Notes: generated by a model from the letters alone, not told the origin. A stretch of 46,260 nt of DNA from Chitinophagales bacterium (GCA_017303395.1 JAFLBN010000024.1:1-46260); one strand, 5' to 3'. Positions 1 through 10,600 are shown, counted from the stretch's first letter. Made by a program: numbers and translations.

Positions 1-847
1 GTGTACCAATGGTCGTGGTGCCGCTGGCAAATGACCCGCTCGCGTTGCTCAACTGCACACTGAAAACATTGCCGCTATTGAAGTTGTTAACATTGTTAAT
101 TGTATAGGGTACCTGAAATGTATCGCCGGCACATATCATACTATCCGCATACAAATTATTAATGCCAGTAGCCAATTTTACTACTACTGAATCGATATAG
201 TAATACACCATATTAGAATACGAACCACCGCCACCACTAACACTGGTAAAATTCATGGATGTGTAAGGGAGTGCCCCTCCTATAATAATATTATCATAAG
301 CAGAGTCAGCAGTAAAGTATCCAACTAATCTTGTCCAATTTGTTTTGTTAGTAATTGCACCATATGAGATATACGAAATTTTAGGAGTAGTTGCCAGATT
401 TGCAGATCCACTCACAGTAGTTGTAGGTCCATTATCATAGAACCATACTGACAGGTCATTAGATGTAGTACTATTGGTATCAGCAAGAGAAACTGACATT
501 GAAACCTCATACATAGCGCCAATAGTAAGTGGTGTTATCTGTCTGGCCAGATATTCTTTATAATTCGTTGTCGAACCATTATAAATGAATACACCACCAT
601 ATCCATTACCGCTAGCAGCCAATTGCCAACCTAATAGATTAGCAGGCACGCCAGCTCCGCCGGTTGCACATGTATTATAGTAGTCTGATGAGCCTCCATG
701 ATAAGCCCGCCATCCTGTGCAATTTGCAGCCTGACTTAAACTTGTCGGGCAGCTCGTATAGTATTCAAAATCTCCATTAGGCACCATATTCTGAGCGCTT
801 GCTAGAAAACAAGTGAGTAACAGAATAAGGGTTACAAGTTTTCTCAT
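1..847 (-). CDS. Secreted protein with T9SS-type features, 3' end outside window
   Basis: Reading leftward from the ATG at 847 gives at least 282 codons with no stop before the window edge, so the gene is partial. It opens with a clear signal peptide (MRKLVTLILLLTCFLASAQ), then a passage typical of Bacteroidota secreted proteins: 'MVPNGDFEYY' followed by a tryptophan- and glycine-rich carbohydrate-binding-like beta sandwich. Around residues 235-280 begins a module with 'MICAGDTFQVPY' and 'NVFSVQLSNASGSF', which recurs in large T9SS surface proteins. This suggests a long exported protein whose sorting domain lies beyond the window. A near-consensus -7 box (TATCTTTA, 867-874, minus strand) sits upstream. 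The function is unknown; adhesion or polymer binding is inference only. Confidence 0.8.
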   Translation of the reverse strand, partial: MRKLVTLILLLTCFLASAQNMVPNGDFEYYTSCPTSLSQAANCTGWRAYHGGSSDYYNTCATGGAGVPANLLGWQLAASGNGYGGVFIYNGSTTNYKEYLARQITPLTIGAMYEVSMSVSLADTNSTTSNDLSVWFYDNGPTTTVSGSANLATTPKISYISYGAITNKTNWTRLVGYFTADSAYDNIIIGGALPYTSMNFTSVSGGGGSYSNMVYYYIDSVVVKLATGINNLYADSMICAGDTFQVPYTINNVNNFNSGNVFSVQLSNASGSFASGTTTIGT

Positions 848-931
848 AAAAGAAATATTATAACCATAAAGATAGCTATACGTATATGGACAAGCATATC
901 ACGACTGTTCTAAACCGATTAAATACACATT

Positions 932-960
932 AAAAAAGGGCGGCAATCGCCACCCTTTTT
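932..960 (-). terminator. Rho-independent terminator after prolyl oligopeptidase gene
   Basis: A run of As and GGG (932-940) pairs with CCC and a run of Ts (953-960) around a GGC/GCC inner stem and a short AAT loop. It lies 20 bp past the oligopeptidase stop and before the next minus-strand gene. The A/T symmetry would let it act in both directions. Confidence 0.8.
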
Positions 961-979
961 AACTATTGGTTACAATGAC

Positions 980-3139
980 TTATTTACCCTTGTAGGTAAG
1001 TCCCATGTTGTATAACATGAATGCCCACTTATCTGCCTGCTCCTGAATTATCATGGCAGTAGGCTTGCCTGCACCATGACCTGCTTTTGTTTCTATCCTT
1101 ATAAGGATAGGATTGGGTGAGGCTGTCTTTTGCATTTCCTGCATTGCTGCCGCAAACTTGAATGAGTGAGCAGGCACAACACGGTCATCATGGTCTGCAG
1201 TCATAATCATTGTTGGCGGATAAATGGTATTTGCTTTTACGTTGTGTACAGGAGAATACTTCAACAGATATTCAAACATCTCTTTGCTATCGTTTGCAGT
1301 ACCATAATCGTATGCCCAACCTGCACCTGCCGTGAATTTGTGATAACGCAACATATCTAATACACCAACAGCAGGGAATGCAATACCAAACAAATCCGGA
1401 CGTTGTGTAATGCATGCTCCTACTAACAAACCTCCGTTGCTACCACCAGAAATGGCCAGAAAATCGTGCGATGTATATTTTTCTGCAATCAGATATTCTG
1501 CTGCAGCAATAAAATCATCAAACACATTTTGCTTCCTCATTTTGGTACCTGCATTATGCCATTCATCGCCATACTCTCCGCCACCACGAAGGTTAGCAAC
1601 AGCATATACACCACCATTCTCCATAAACACCAGATTGCTGACACTGAAAGAAGGTGTAAGGCTAACATTGAAGCCACCATAACCATAAAGCATAGTAGGG
1701 TTTTGGCCATTCAGTTTCACACCTTTTTTGTACGTGATAATCATTGGTACTTTCGTACCATCTTTTGATGTGTAGAACACCTGCTTGCTCTCATACAAGT
1801 TCGGGTCGAATTTTACATTCGGTTTTTTGTATAGCGTAGATTTACCCGTTGCTATATCGTACTTAAAGATAGTAGATGGATAGATATATGATGTGTATGA
1901 GTAATACAGTTCTTTCTCATCGCGCTTGCCACCAAAACCACCTGCAGTGCCAAGACCAGGCAATTCAATCACGCGCTCCTGCTTACCTTCCAGACTGTAT
2001 TGAAACACCTGCGATACAGCGTCTTTCAAATATTGTGCAAAAAGTTTGCGTCCACATGCACTAACAGATAACGGGAATTTAGTTTCAGGAATAACATCCT
2101 GCCAACCTGTAGGATCCTGGCTGCTTGCATCCGCCACAACCAATTTGCGGTTAGGCGCATTCAAGTTGGTAAGTATATAGAGTTTACCATTTTCAGCATA
2201 CACCACATCGTGCTCATTATCAAAACCTGTTATCAATGGTACGATAGAAGACCCGGGCTTTTTCAAATCCTGTATGTATAACTCATTGCCATATGTTGCA
2301 TTTGCGGCAGAGATAATCAGATAATTCTGATCTTCTGTAACACCACCACCAATATAACGGCGTGGTTGTGCATCACCGCCAAATACGAGTATATCATTTT
2401 TCTGGTCTGTGCCCAGTTTATGATAATACAACTTATGGTTTTGTGTCATACCCGAAAGCTGGCTGCCTGCTTTGGGCTTATCGTAGCTGCTGTAGTAAAA
2501 ACCATCGTTACCTTTCCACGAAGTACCACTGAATTTCACATCCATCAGCGTATCGCCGATTTGCTTCTTCGTCTTTGTGTCCAGCACAATTACTTTGCGC
2601 CAGTCGCTACCACCCTCAGATATCTGGAAAGCACAAAGGCTGCCATCTTTTGTAAAATCTATACCAGCAAGTGAAGTAGTCCCGTCTTTAGAAAATTCAT
2701 TCGGGTTCAGAAACACCTCCGGAGCCCCTGTCCCCTTCTGACGATACAGAACAGACTGATTTTGCAAACCATCATTTTTGTAGAAATAGGTATACTCTCC
2801 TTCCTTGAAAGGTGCACTGAACTTTTCATAGTTCCAAAGCTCGGTTAGTCGTTTCTTGATATTATCTCTGAACGGTATCTGCCCCAGATAACTATTGGTA
2901 AGTTCATTTTGCTTATTAACCCAGTCTTTAGTGTCATCAGACATATCGTCTTCCAACCACCTGTAAGGATCTGCTACCTGCTTTCCAAAAAAGGTATCTA
3001 CTGTGTTGCCTTTTCTGGTTTCAGGGTATTTATCATATGTTATGCCTACAACTCTTGACACCGTTGAAACTATTTTAACTTGTGCAAAAGAAGGCTGCAC
3101 AGCTATTAAAGAAAGAAATAATAAACCTGTTCTTTTCAT
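980..3139 (-). CDS. Secreted prolyl oligopeptidase (S9A family)
   Basis: 719 residues, close to the roughly 710 of the family. A signal peptide (MKRTGLLFLSLIAVQPSFAQ) implies export to the periplasm, as is usual for Bacteroidota members. The N-terminal half fits the seven-bladed beta-propeller that gates the active site, beginning with the S9A-like 'DPYRWLEDD' at about residues 57-65. The C-terminal alpha/beta hydrolase domain carries the full triad: Ser567 in GGSNGG, Asp651 in DHDDRVVP and His688 in GHGAG. It should cleave short peptides after proline. It is a single-gene unit with its own terminator, divergent from the TamB-like gene. The gene symbol for this family varies, so none is given. 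Confidence 0.95.
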   Translation of the reverse strand: MKRTGLLFLSLIAVQPSFAQVKIVSTVSRVVGITYDKYPETRKGNTVDTFFGKQVADPYRWLEDDMSDDTKDWVNKQNELTNSYLGQIPFRDNIKKRLTELWNYEKFSAPFKEGEYTYFYKNDGLQNQSVLYRQKGTGAPEVFLNPNEFSKDGTTSLAGIDFTKDGSLCAFQISEGGSDWRKVIVLDTKTKKQIGDTLMDVKFSGTSWKGNDGFYYSSYDKPKAGSQLSGMTQNHKLYYHKLGTDQKNDILVFGGDAQPRRYIGGGVTEDQNYLIISAANATYGNELYIQDLKKPGSSIVPLITGFDNEHDVVYAENGKLYILTNLNAPNRKLVVADASSQDPTGWQDVIPETKFPLSVSACGRKLFAQYLKDAVSQVFQYSLEGKQERVIELPGLGTAGGFGGKRDEKELYYSYTSYIYPSTIFKYDIATGKSTLYKKPNVKFDPNLYESKQVFYTSKDGTKVPMIITYKKGVKLNGQNPTMLYGYGGFNVSLTPSFSVSNLVFMENGGVYAVANLRGGGEYGDEWHNAGTKMRKQNVFDDFIAAAEYLIAEKYTSHDFLAISGGSNGGLLVGACITQRPDLFGIAFPAVGVLDMLRYHKFTAGAGWAYDYGTANDSKEMFEYLLKYSPVHNVKANTIYPPTMIMTADHDDRVVPAHSFKFAAAMQEMQKTASPNPILIRIETKAGHGAGKPTAMIIQEQADKWAFMLYNMGLTYKGK

Positions 3140-3269
3140 TACAGAAAATTTGAAGTCCGAAAATAATGTAGTTTATCCATACTTAACCCATATACACATA
3201 TTTACATTTACCATGTACAATAATCAGATGATTAACAAACCTTATAAGGTAATATTGGAATATGGATGC

Positions 3270-3277
3270 TATTTTTG
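3270..3277 (+). promoter_or_regulatory. Bacteroidota -7 box (TATTTTTG) for the TamB-like gene
   Basis: TATTTTTG matches TAnnTTTG exactly. It lies in the divergent region between the oligopeptidase gene and the TamB-like gene. Transcription would start near 3284, which leaves room for translation from about 3300 and supports a start well before the GTG at 3354. I see no clear -33 TTG at ideal spacing. Confidence 0.5.
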
Positions 3278-3299
3278 TACACACCCATAATAGGATTTT

Positions 3300-6200
3300 C
3301 TGAAACGATTTCTGAAAATATTACGCAATACCATCCTGATTATCATCGGATTAGTGATATGCCTTGTGCTGTCACTCAACTTTACGCCCGTACAAAACTT
3401 TGTAGTGGGTAAGGCAACCAAAATATTGGAAGATAAGCTAGGCACTAAAGTTGAAATAAAACATGTAAGAATTGACTTTCTGAACCATGTATTGATACAA
3501 GGGCTTTATGTAGAAGGCAAAGCACAAGATACCCTTGCATACATAGGAGAAGTAAGGGTACGGATAACAGATTGGTTCTTTCTGAAAAACGGCACACCGG
3601 TATTGAAATATGCAGGGCTGAAAAACACATACGCACATCTATACCGTACGCGAACAAGTGCAGACTGGAACTATCAGTTTATTGTAGATGCATTTGATTC
3701 CGGGCCATCAACAAAGAAGAAGAAAAAAGATAGTGGTGGAAACTTTGAGATAGACCTTGAAAAAGTAGAACTGGAAAATGTACGTTTCCACATGGACGAT
3801 GCATGGGTAGGTAGTGATATGGATTTTGATGTGGGCGATGCATTGATAGACGCAGAAGAAATCAACTTCAAGAAAAAACTGATAGACCTGAATAAGATTC
3901 GATTTGGCAAGGTTGCCATCGTAATGCGCGACTATGAAGGCGGACGACCACCAAGACCTAAGAAGCCAAAGAGCAACATAATAGACACTACAGCTTTTAA
4001 TACAGATAACTGGAAGATAGCTCTTGATAACCTGCATCTTGAAGATTGCTACTTTGGCATGGAGATGAGTAACAAACCGCCACTGAAAGGGGAGTTTGAT
4101 ACAGACCACATGCGTGTTAGCACCATTAATATAGATGCCGATGACCTGAGCATTACAGGCGATACACTGAAAGCTAAGCTGAATAATCTAAGTGCTAAAG
4201 AGCGCTGCGGACTGGTAGTAAAACAATTCAAAGGCGATGTTACGGTATCGCCTAATGCAAGCATTGTAAAGAAGCTATTGCTGGAAACGAACCACAGTAA
4301 ACTGCAGCGCTACTATGCCATGCACTATACACGCTTCCCCGATTTTGAAGACTATGTAGATAAAGTGCGCATGGTGGCAGATTTCGAAGACGCTCACCTT
4401 GATATAAAAGATGTAGCCTACTTTGCCCCTGTACTAAAGCAATATGCATATGTTGTAAACATAGCAGGTAAGGTAGATGGTACTGTTGCTGACATCAGCG
4501 CCAAAAATCTGTATATATCAGACGGGATATCTACCGTAAAAGGTAATCTGCGAATGAAGGGCCTGCCTGATATTGACAACACATTTATCGACTATCAGAA
4601 CGGAGACTTGTATACTAACGCAAACGGCATATTCAGATACGCACCCGAACTGAAGAATAATAAAGATGTAGCAATTGACAAACTAACCAGCGTAAGCTTC
4701 AAAGGAAACTTTACGGGCTATATCAACAATTTTGCATGCAATGGTGTGTTGGCTACCAACTTAGGTACTATTACCAGCGATGTGAAGATGAAGATACCGG
4801 AAGGTAAAAACAGCAATGCATTATACAGTGGTACCATCACTTCAGAAAGTTTCAATATTGGCGCATTGCTTAATCAAAGCACATTAGGAACAGTTACACT
4901 GAATGCTAAAGTGGATGGTAATTCATTCGACCCTGCACTGGCACACATCAATGTAGATGCCAATGTGAAGCATTTTGATTTTAATGGTTATCGTTATCAA
5001 AACATAACCATTGATGGTAACGTAGAGAAAAACAAATTTGGTGGCAATCTGCTGATAGACGACCCGAATCTTGCACTTGCATTCTATGGTAATATAGACC
5101 TTAGTCAGAAATTGGTTAGGATAAATGCGAAGGCCAACTTGCTGAAGAGCAATCTTGCGGCATTGAACCTGATTAAAGACAGCATTACCGCTACTGCCGA
5201 CTTTGACCTTGACTGTGTTGGCAGCAGCATTGACAACTTCTCGGGCTTTGCTAAGCTGTACAACATCAACATGGTACGTAATGGTCATAGGTTAGACCTT
5301 GACTCTGTATATGTAAACGCAGGCGAAGAAAACGGACAGAAACTGATAACTGTAGAAAGTAACGCGCTTACCGCACGCATCAAAGGTCAATACGAGCTAA
5401 GTAAACTTCCCTACTCTTTCCAGTACTACTTATCGGGCTATTTGCCAAACTACATCAGCAAACCAACACAAGCTGCACCACCGCAGGATATAACATTCAA
5501 TATAGTAACAAAGGAAATAGACAGCCTTCTTGGTATTGTAATTCCGAAAATAAAAGGCTTCAGCGGTGCTACAATAGATGGCAAGCTCAACACATCGAGC
5601 CAACAATTGCAGCTGAATGCCAACATCCCTTACGGCGAAGTGAATGGCATTTTGCTACGTGATGTCATCATTACAGGAGCAGGTGACTTTAGTAAATTGG
5701 CTGTAGATGCAAAAACACAACGAATCATAATCGGAGACAGTGTCTTATCTGGTGCACTTGAAGTAAATACTACACTTGCTAATAATGACCTTAACTTTAA
5801 AATAGCCACTACATCGGCCGATAAATATGGCACTGCTACACTGATAGGTAAAGTACACACTGCCAGTGACTCTGTATGGCTGACAATGCAACCATCAGAA
5901 CTATATCTGAACGAAACAAAGTGGGACATACCAAGTGCATCACTTTTGTACAGCACAAACTACTTGTTTATAGATAAGTTTGAACTAAGCTCGGGCTTGC
6001 AGAGGATAAACGTCTATTCAAAGAACGGATTTACTACTGGCACCACGCCACCACTGATAGCAGAAATCAAAAATATAGATGTATCGCAATTGGGTAACGT
6101 TGCAGGCTTGTCAGATTATCAGTTGGATGGCCGTATAAACGGTGAACTGAAAGTTGATGACCTGTTTGGCAATATGTTTGTTACCAGTAACATACGCGCA

Positions 6201-8132
6201 AGCGATGTGAAAATTGGTGCAGACACAATAGGCAATGTTGTTGTTGCAGGCTCTTACGAAGCCAACAAACAAAAAATACATCTTGACAATTCGAGCGGGG
6301 TGTATCGTGGCAATGCTTCTATTACTGCATATGGCGATATGTCTTTTGACAGTACGAGCAAAGAATCACTAAAAGGGAAACTCCAATTCAACAACACGCC
6401 TATGTCTTGGCTGAACCCTGTACTCACAGGTTTTGTAAGCAGGCTTGGCGGTATTATCAACGGAGAGGTGAATATAGCAGGTAGCGCAGTTGCACCGGAT
6501 ATAGATGGGAACATCAAACTGAATGATGCTGCCATGCGTATAGATTTTCTCGGTACTTACTACACTATACCTAACGCAAACATAGCAGTAAACAATACCA
6601 AGATTGACTTGGGTAAAATCACTTTGTATGATGTAAACAAAAACACTGCTACCCTTTCAGGACAAATAAAACATGACAGGTTTAAAAACATGAACCTGAA
6701 CATTAATATGTCATCGCCTAAGTTTGAAGTGATTAATCTGGACGAAACAGAAAGCGAACTATTCTATGGCAACCTGATAGCACGCATCAAACAACTAAGT
6801 GTAACAGGTGATATCGATAAAATTATCTCAATCAATATACAAGGTGCTACACCTGTAGAAAAATCGCACCTGTACCTGCCTTTGAGCAGCAGCAGTGGAT
6901 TGGGAACATACAACTACGTAACCTTCAAATCTTACGGTACCGAACAACAAGCTAAAAAGAAAAGTGCGGGTAAGTTATCCATCAGCATAGAAGCATTGGT
7001 AAAAGACATTTGCGAGGTGAGCCTTGTAATGGATCCTGCAACAGGCGATGCCATCAATGCAAGTGGTAATGGTACGCTGCGCATAGAGATGCCTGCTAAT
7101 AACGATATGCGTATGAGTGGTATATACACCATCAAAGAAGGTGACTATACATTTACGCTCAAGCAGCTTGCCTTCAAACGAAACTTTAAGTTGAATGAAG
7201 GAAGTAAAATATACTTCAACGGTCCTATAGACCAAACACAACTTGATGTTACAGGTAAATACACCACAAAAGCCCGCTTGATGGACTTGCTGAGTCAAGG
7301 CGAGAAAAATCTTATAGCAGGCAATAAACGTGAAGAAACTGAAGCAAATGCTCAACAGGAAATTAACATCCTGCTCTTCATGAAAGGCTCTATGGGTACA
7401 CCTAAACTTACATTCCAGCTAGAGCTGCCAAGCAATAGCAGTGTTGGTACTGTGGGCTATAACAAACTGCAATACATCAACCAAAGCAACTACAGCTTGA
7501 ATAATCAGGTAGCATCCCTGCTACTTATCAATACATTCCTGCCTGAAGATGGCTTAGGCGATGGTTCCAGTGCAGTATCAGGTGGTATCAGCAATATCAG
7601 CCAAATGCTATCGGGTCAGGTATCTTCTCAGCTGACCAATGTGCTGAATAAACTGACAGGTGACGAAAGTCTTAGTATAGATTTTAAGTACAAAAACTAT
7701 AGCCTTGGCAATGGTGCTGCAGATGCTTCGAGCAGAAACGAAGTATCACTTGGCGTGAAGAAAAATCTATTCCGTGGGCTGGTAAACGACAGGCTGACAC
7801 TGGAAGTTGGTAGCTCTTACGACTGGGGTAAACCTACATCTAACAGAAGTGCCAGCAACTTCAACCCCGTGGGCGACTTCCGTTTACAGTACCAATTCCG
7901 CGAAGGTGGCAACCTGCGCGGCTATATATTCCGTACCAATAACTTTGATGTTGTAGATAGCCGTAACATAGCCCGTGGCGGTGTGGGTGTCAACTGGCAC
8001 AGGTCTTTCAATACTTTCGGTGAATTCTTCCGTGGACGTCATTACCTCATCAGAAAACAGGAAGAAGAAGCGGAAAAACAAAGACAGGCAGACTCTATCA
8101 GGGACAGTTTTATGGGTGTTGGTACACAGTAA
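3300..8132 (+). CDS. TamB-like translocation/assembly module protein (AsmA-like, DUF490)
   Basis: About 1610 residues in a long repetitive beta-rich protein of the TamB/AsmA-like (bridge-type) class. It is anchored in the inner membrane and spans the periplasm towards the outer membrane, and is implicated in outer-membrane protein assembly or lipid transport. Seen: a basic N-terminus followed by one membrane segment (ILIIIGLVICLVLSL), many repeats of short beta strands with D/N-rich turns, and a DUF490-type C-terminal part after about residue 1150. A charged tail rich in E, K and R ends the protein. The first standard start codon, GTG 3354, would cut the membrane helix in two. The open frame extends upstream to CTG 3300 (LKRFLKILRN), 6 bp after AGGA, and stops at TAG 3291, so I choose 3300. 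No TamA/BamA-like partner is adjacent. Confidence 0.88.
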   Translation: MKRFLKILRNTILIIIGLVICLVLSLNFTPVQNFVVGKATKILEDKLGTKVEIKHVRIDFLNHVLIQGLYVEGKAQDTLAYIGEVRVRITDWFFLKNGTPVLKYAGLKNTYAHLYRTRTSADWNYQFIVDAFDSGPSTKKKKKDSGGNFEIDLEKVELENVRFHMDDAWVGSDMDFDVGDALIDAEEINFKKKLIDLNKIRFGKVAIVMRDYEGGRPPRPKKPKSNIIDTTAFNTDNWKIALDNLHLEDCYFGMEMSNKPPLKGEFDTDHMRVSTINIDADDLSITGDTLKAKLNNLSAKERCGLVVKQFKGDVTVSPNASIVKKLLLETNHSKLQRYYAMHYTRFPDFEDYVDKVRMVADFEDAHLDIKDVAYFAPVLKQYAYVVNIAGKVDGTVADISAKNLYISDGISTVKGNLRMKGLPDIDNTFIDYQNGDLYTNANGIFRYAPELKNNKDVAIDKLTSVSFKGNFTGYINNFACNGVLATNLGTITSDVKMKIPEGKNSNALYSGTITSESFNIGALLNQSTLGTVTLNAKVDGNSFDPALAHINVDANVKHFDFNGYRYQNITIDGNVEKNKFGGNLLIDDPNLALAFYGNIDLSQKLVRINAKANLLKSNLAALNLIKDSITATADFDLDCVGSSIDNFSGFAKLYNINMVRNGHRLDLDSVYVNAGEENGQKLITVESNALTARIKGQYELSKLPYSFQYYLSGYLPNYISKPTQAAPPQDITFNIVTKEIDSLLGIVIPKIKGFSGATIDGKLNTSSQQLQLNANIPYGEVNGILLRDVIITGAGDFSKLAVDAKTQRIIIGDSVLSGALEVNTTLANNDLNFKIATTSADKYGTATLIGKVHTASDSVWLTMQPSELYLNETKWDIPSASLLYSTNYLFIDKFELSSGLQRINVYSKNGFTTGTTPPLIAEIKNIDVSQLGNVAGLSDYQLDGRINGELKVDDLFGNMFVTSNIRASDVKIGADTIGNVVVAGSYEANKQKIHLDNSSGVYRGNASITAYGDMSFDSTSKESLKGKLQFNNTPMSWLNPVLTGFVSRLGGIINGEVNIAGSAVAPDIDGNIKLNDAAMRIDFLGTYYTIPNANIAVNNTKIDLGKITLYDVNKNTATLSGQIKHDRFKNMNLNINMSSPKFEVINLDETESELFYGNLIARIKQLSVTGDIDKIISINIQGATPVEKSHLYLPLSSSSGLGTYNYVTFKSYGTEQQAKKKSAGKLSISIEALVKDICEVSLVMDPATGDAINASGNGTLRIEMPANNDMRMSGIYTIKEGDYTFTLKQLAFKRNFKLNEGSKIYFNGPIDQTQLDVTGKYTTKARLMDLLSQGEKNLIAGNKREETEANAQQEINILLFMKGSMGTPKLTFQLELPSNSSVGTVGYNKLQYINQSNYSLNNQVASLLLINTFLPEDGLGDGSSAVSGGISNISQMLSGQVSSQLTNVLNKLTGDESLSIDFKYKNYSLGNGAADASSRNEVSLGVKKNLFRGLVNDRLTLEVGSSYDWGKPTSNRSASNFNPVGDFRLQYQFREGGNLRGYIFRTNNFDVVDSRNIARGGVGVNWHRSFNTFGEFFRGRHYLIRKQEEEAEKQRQADSIRDSFMGVGTQ

Positions 8133-8141
8133 AACAGTGAA

Positions 8142-9323
8142 TTATTCAGCTATCTGCATCAGGTAACCTTCCAGTGTTTTAGCAACGCTATCCCAACCAA
8201 ATCTTGATTGCATAACATGCATACCTTTAGCGCCTACTTCTTCGCGCATTTGTTGGCTATTCAATAGTTGTATTACACTCTGTGCAAATTGCTGCGGGTC
8301 TGTTTGCATAATAGCGCCTTCACCACTTTCTATACCAAGACCTTTAAAACCTATATTAGAACATACAACAGGCACACCCATTGCCATAGCTTCCAGTACT
8401 TTGTTTTGTGTGCCTGCACCAAACCTTAGTGGTGCTACTACTACACTTGCCTGATTATACACAGCGGCAAGGTCTTTTATAAAACCTGTTACCTGTACAT
8501 CGTCAGATGCAAGGTCTTGCACTTTCTTCACAGGGCGTTGTCCTGCAATGATGAACTTAACCTGCGAGTGTTGTTGCTTGATGATAGGAAACACCTCTTC
8601 TACAAAGTATTGCACTGCATCTACATTCGGTGCATAGTCCATATTGCCTGTAAAAAGCAATGTGTGATTATGGCTGTAATCATGTCCGCCGGCTTTGAAG
8701 GTATCAAGGTCTACACCATTGGGCAACAGGTTGATATTGCTGATGCTGTGTTGTTCTTTCAGATACGCAAGGTCTTCTGCAGAGCATACTAAAGACATGT
8801 TGTATTCGTGCATGATGCGCTCGTACTTCAGTACGCGCTTTTGCTCTATTGTTTCAAAAATCTTTTTGAAAGGATTTTTCTGCGCCTTCATTCTGCGCTC
8901 CCAATACAGCGAAAAAGCATCGGGCATATCGAGTATGCGTGGCAGTTCTTTATGCTTGGCAAGGTATGGACTCATGCGAAGGTGCTGGACATGGATGGCA
9001 TCAAACTTATCAGCAGCCAATACTTCTGCCAGCTTTTGCCGCATGGCAGCAGAACGGAAGTATAACACCTGTAGCGGTGTGCCATCCCATAAAGCCGCCA
9101 AGCAATTAGCAGCCGAGCGCCACTTGGGCAGGTATATGAAATGTACTTTCGTAAAAACTTTTTCCAGTTCTTCTTTATATGTAAGGTCTTCCTGCGATTG
9201 CGCAAAAGTGAGCAAATGCAGTTCGTGAGACTTTGACAACCTTCTTGCAAGGTTGAAAATCTTCAACTTATCGCCACGATATGGCGGATACGGTACCCTG
9301 TTGGCAAAAAAGAGAAACTTCAA
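8142..9323 (-). CDS. Glycosyltransferase, GT4/GT-B fold
   Basis: 393 residues, resembling the 'sugar transferase, PEP-CTERM/EpsH1-associated' type of GT4 enzyme: an N-terminal 'FANRVPYPPYRGDK' loop and a C-terminal donor-binding domain with 'LFTGNMDYAPNVDAV', 'APLRFGAGTQNKVLEAMAMG' and 'VCSNIGFKG'. It should transfer a sugar from a nucleotide-sugar donor to a surface or exported glycan in the cytoplasm. The start is TTG at 9323, as there is no ATG in frame nearby. It follows ribBA on the same strand with a 27-bp gap, so the two are probably co-transcribed. It ends 9 bp from the convergent TamB-like gene. The acceptor is not predictable. Confidence 0.88.
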   Translation of the reverse strand: MKFLFFANRVPYPPYRGDKLKIFNLARRLSKSHELHLLTFAQSQEDLTYKEELEKVFTKVHFIYLPKWRSAANCLAALWDGTPLQVLYFRSAAMRQKLAEVLAADKFDAIHVQHLRMSPYLAKHKELPRILDMPDAFSLYWERRMKAQKNPFKKIFETIEQKRVLKYERIMHEYNMSLVCSAEDLAYLKEQHSISNINLLPNGVDLDTFKAGGHDYSHNHTLLFTGNMDYAPNVDAVQYFVEEVFPIIKQQHSQVKFIIAGQRPVKKVQDLASDDVQVTGFIKDLAAVYNQASVVVAPLRFGAGTQNKVLEAMAMGVPVVCSNIGFKGLGIESGEGAIMQTDPQQFAQSVIQLLNSQQMREEVGAKGMHVMQSRFGWDSVAKTLEGYLMQIAE

Positions 9324-9350
9324 AACGGGCTGGCAGTTTTGCGCAAAATA

Positions 9351-10550
9351 CTATTTTAATATTTCGTGACCCAGCTTGTCGCGTTTTGTTTGCAGGTAAA
9401 ACTCGTTGTGCGGGTTTGGCTTTATCTCTATTGGCACATTTTCTACTATCTCCAAACCATAGCCCAGTAAGCCGGCACGTTTGCGCGGGTTGTTGCTCAT
9501 CAGCCTGATTTTAGAAACACCCAGATGACGTAATATCTGCGCACCAACACCATAATCGCGTTGGTCGTTTTTGAAACCAAGTGCCAGATTTGCCTCAACG
9601 GTATCCTTACCTTCTTCCTGCAACTTGTAGGCTTTCAGCTTGTTCATCAAGCCAATGCCCCTACCCTCCTGATTCATATAGAGTACAAGGCCCTTACCTT
9701 CTGCTTCTACCATTTCCATAGCAGCCTGCAGCTGGTCACCACAATCGCAACGGAGCGAATGCAGTATATCGCCCGTGAAGCAAGAACTGTGCACACGCAC
9801 CAATACAGGTTCGTCCTTAGCCCAATCACCTTTTTTCAGTGCAAGGTGTTGTTCGCCCGTATTTGTCTGGCGGAAAGCGATGAGTTCAAAATTGCCATGT
9901 TTAGTAGGCATCTGCACACGTACTTCTTCCTCTATCAGGCTTTCGGTACGCAGACGATATTCAATCAGGTCTTTTATAGAGATGATTTTCAGGTCGAATT
10001 TCTTAGCTATCTCCATTAGCTCAGGCAGGCGTGCCATGGTGCCATCATCATTCATGATTTCTACCAGTACACCTGCAGGTTCAAAACCTGCAAGGCGAGC
10101 TAAATCTACCGTAGCTTCTGTATGGCCCGAACGGCGCAAAACACCCTCACCACGCGCCCTTAATGGGAAGATGTGACCCGGGCGGCCCAGATCCTCTGGT
10201 TTTGTATTCGGGTCTATCAATGCCTGCACAGTCTTTGCACGGTCGTGCGCAGAGATACCGGTAGTACAACCGTTGCCAATTAAGTCTACAGATACTGTAA
10301 ACGGAGTCTGGTGCAATACTGTGTTATCCTGTACCATCAGGTTCAGGTTCAGTTCTGCACAACGTTCTTCTGTTATGGGAGCACATATCAAACCACGGCC
10401 GTGTTTTGACATGAAATTGATTATTTCGGGAGTTACATTGCGCGCTGCGGTTACAAAGTCACCTTCATTCTCGCGATCCTCATCATCTACCACTATCAAT
10501 AGTTTTCCGTTACGGAGGTCTTCGAGCGCTGATTCAATAGTATCTAACAT
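9351..10550 (-). CDS. ribBA: Bifunctional DHBP synthase / GTP cyclohydrolase II
   Basis: 399 residues, the usual length of the fusion. The N-terminal half (about 1-200) is 3,4-dihydroxy-2-butanone-4-phosphate synthase, with the acidic loop [10 protein letters not shown] at 22-31. The C-terminal half (about 205-399) is GTP cyclohydrolase II, with zinc ligands Cys257, Cys268 and Cys270 in SSCFTGD and RCDCGD, and NQEGRGIG. Together they make both precursors that lumazine synthase joins in riboflavin synthesis, from ribulose-5-phosphate and GTP. A promoter (TACCTTTG) lies 43 bp upstream. The short leader has no room for an FMN riboswitch and none is visible. The downstream glycosyltransferase is probably in the same transcript. 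Confidence 0.97.
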   Translation of the reverse strand: MLDTIESALEDLRNGKLLIVVDDEDRENEGDFVTAARNVTPEIINFMSKHGRGLICAPITEERCAELNLNLMVQDNTVLHQTPFTVSVDLIGNGCTTGISAHDRAKTVQALIDPNTKPEDLGRPGHIFPLRARGEGVLRRSGHTEATVDLARLAGFEPAGVLVEIMNDDGTMARLPELMEIAKKFDLKIISIKDLIEYRLRTESLIEEEVRVQMPTKHGNFELIAFRQTNTGEQHLALKKGDWAKDEPVLVRVHSSCFTGDILHSLRCDCGDQLQAAMEMVEAEGKGLVLYMNQEGRGIGLMNKLKAYKLQEEGKDTVEANLALGFKNDQRDYGVGAQILRHLGVSKIRLMSNNPRKRAGLLGYGLEIVENVPIEIKPNPHNEFYLQTKRDKLGHEILK

Positions 10551-10592
10551 ATTATCTCTTTGTCTTTGATATTTTCAATAAAATATCGGGCA

Positions 10593-10600
10593 CAAAGGTA
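10593..10600 (-). promoter_or_regulatory. Bacteroidota -7 box (TACCTTTG) of ribBA
   Basis: TACCTTTG on the minus strand matches TAnnTTTG exactly, 43 bp before the ribBA ATG. The leader is about 35 nt. The -33 element is weak (a T-rich stretch rather than TTG). Confidence 0.6.

Noticed and set aside
3003-3290. 95-residue plus-strand ORF before the TamB-like gene
   Set aside because: It lies antisense to the 5' end of the oligopeptidase gene, has no family features, and is out of frame with the TamB-like protein.
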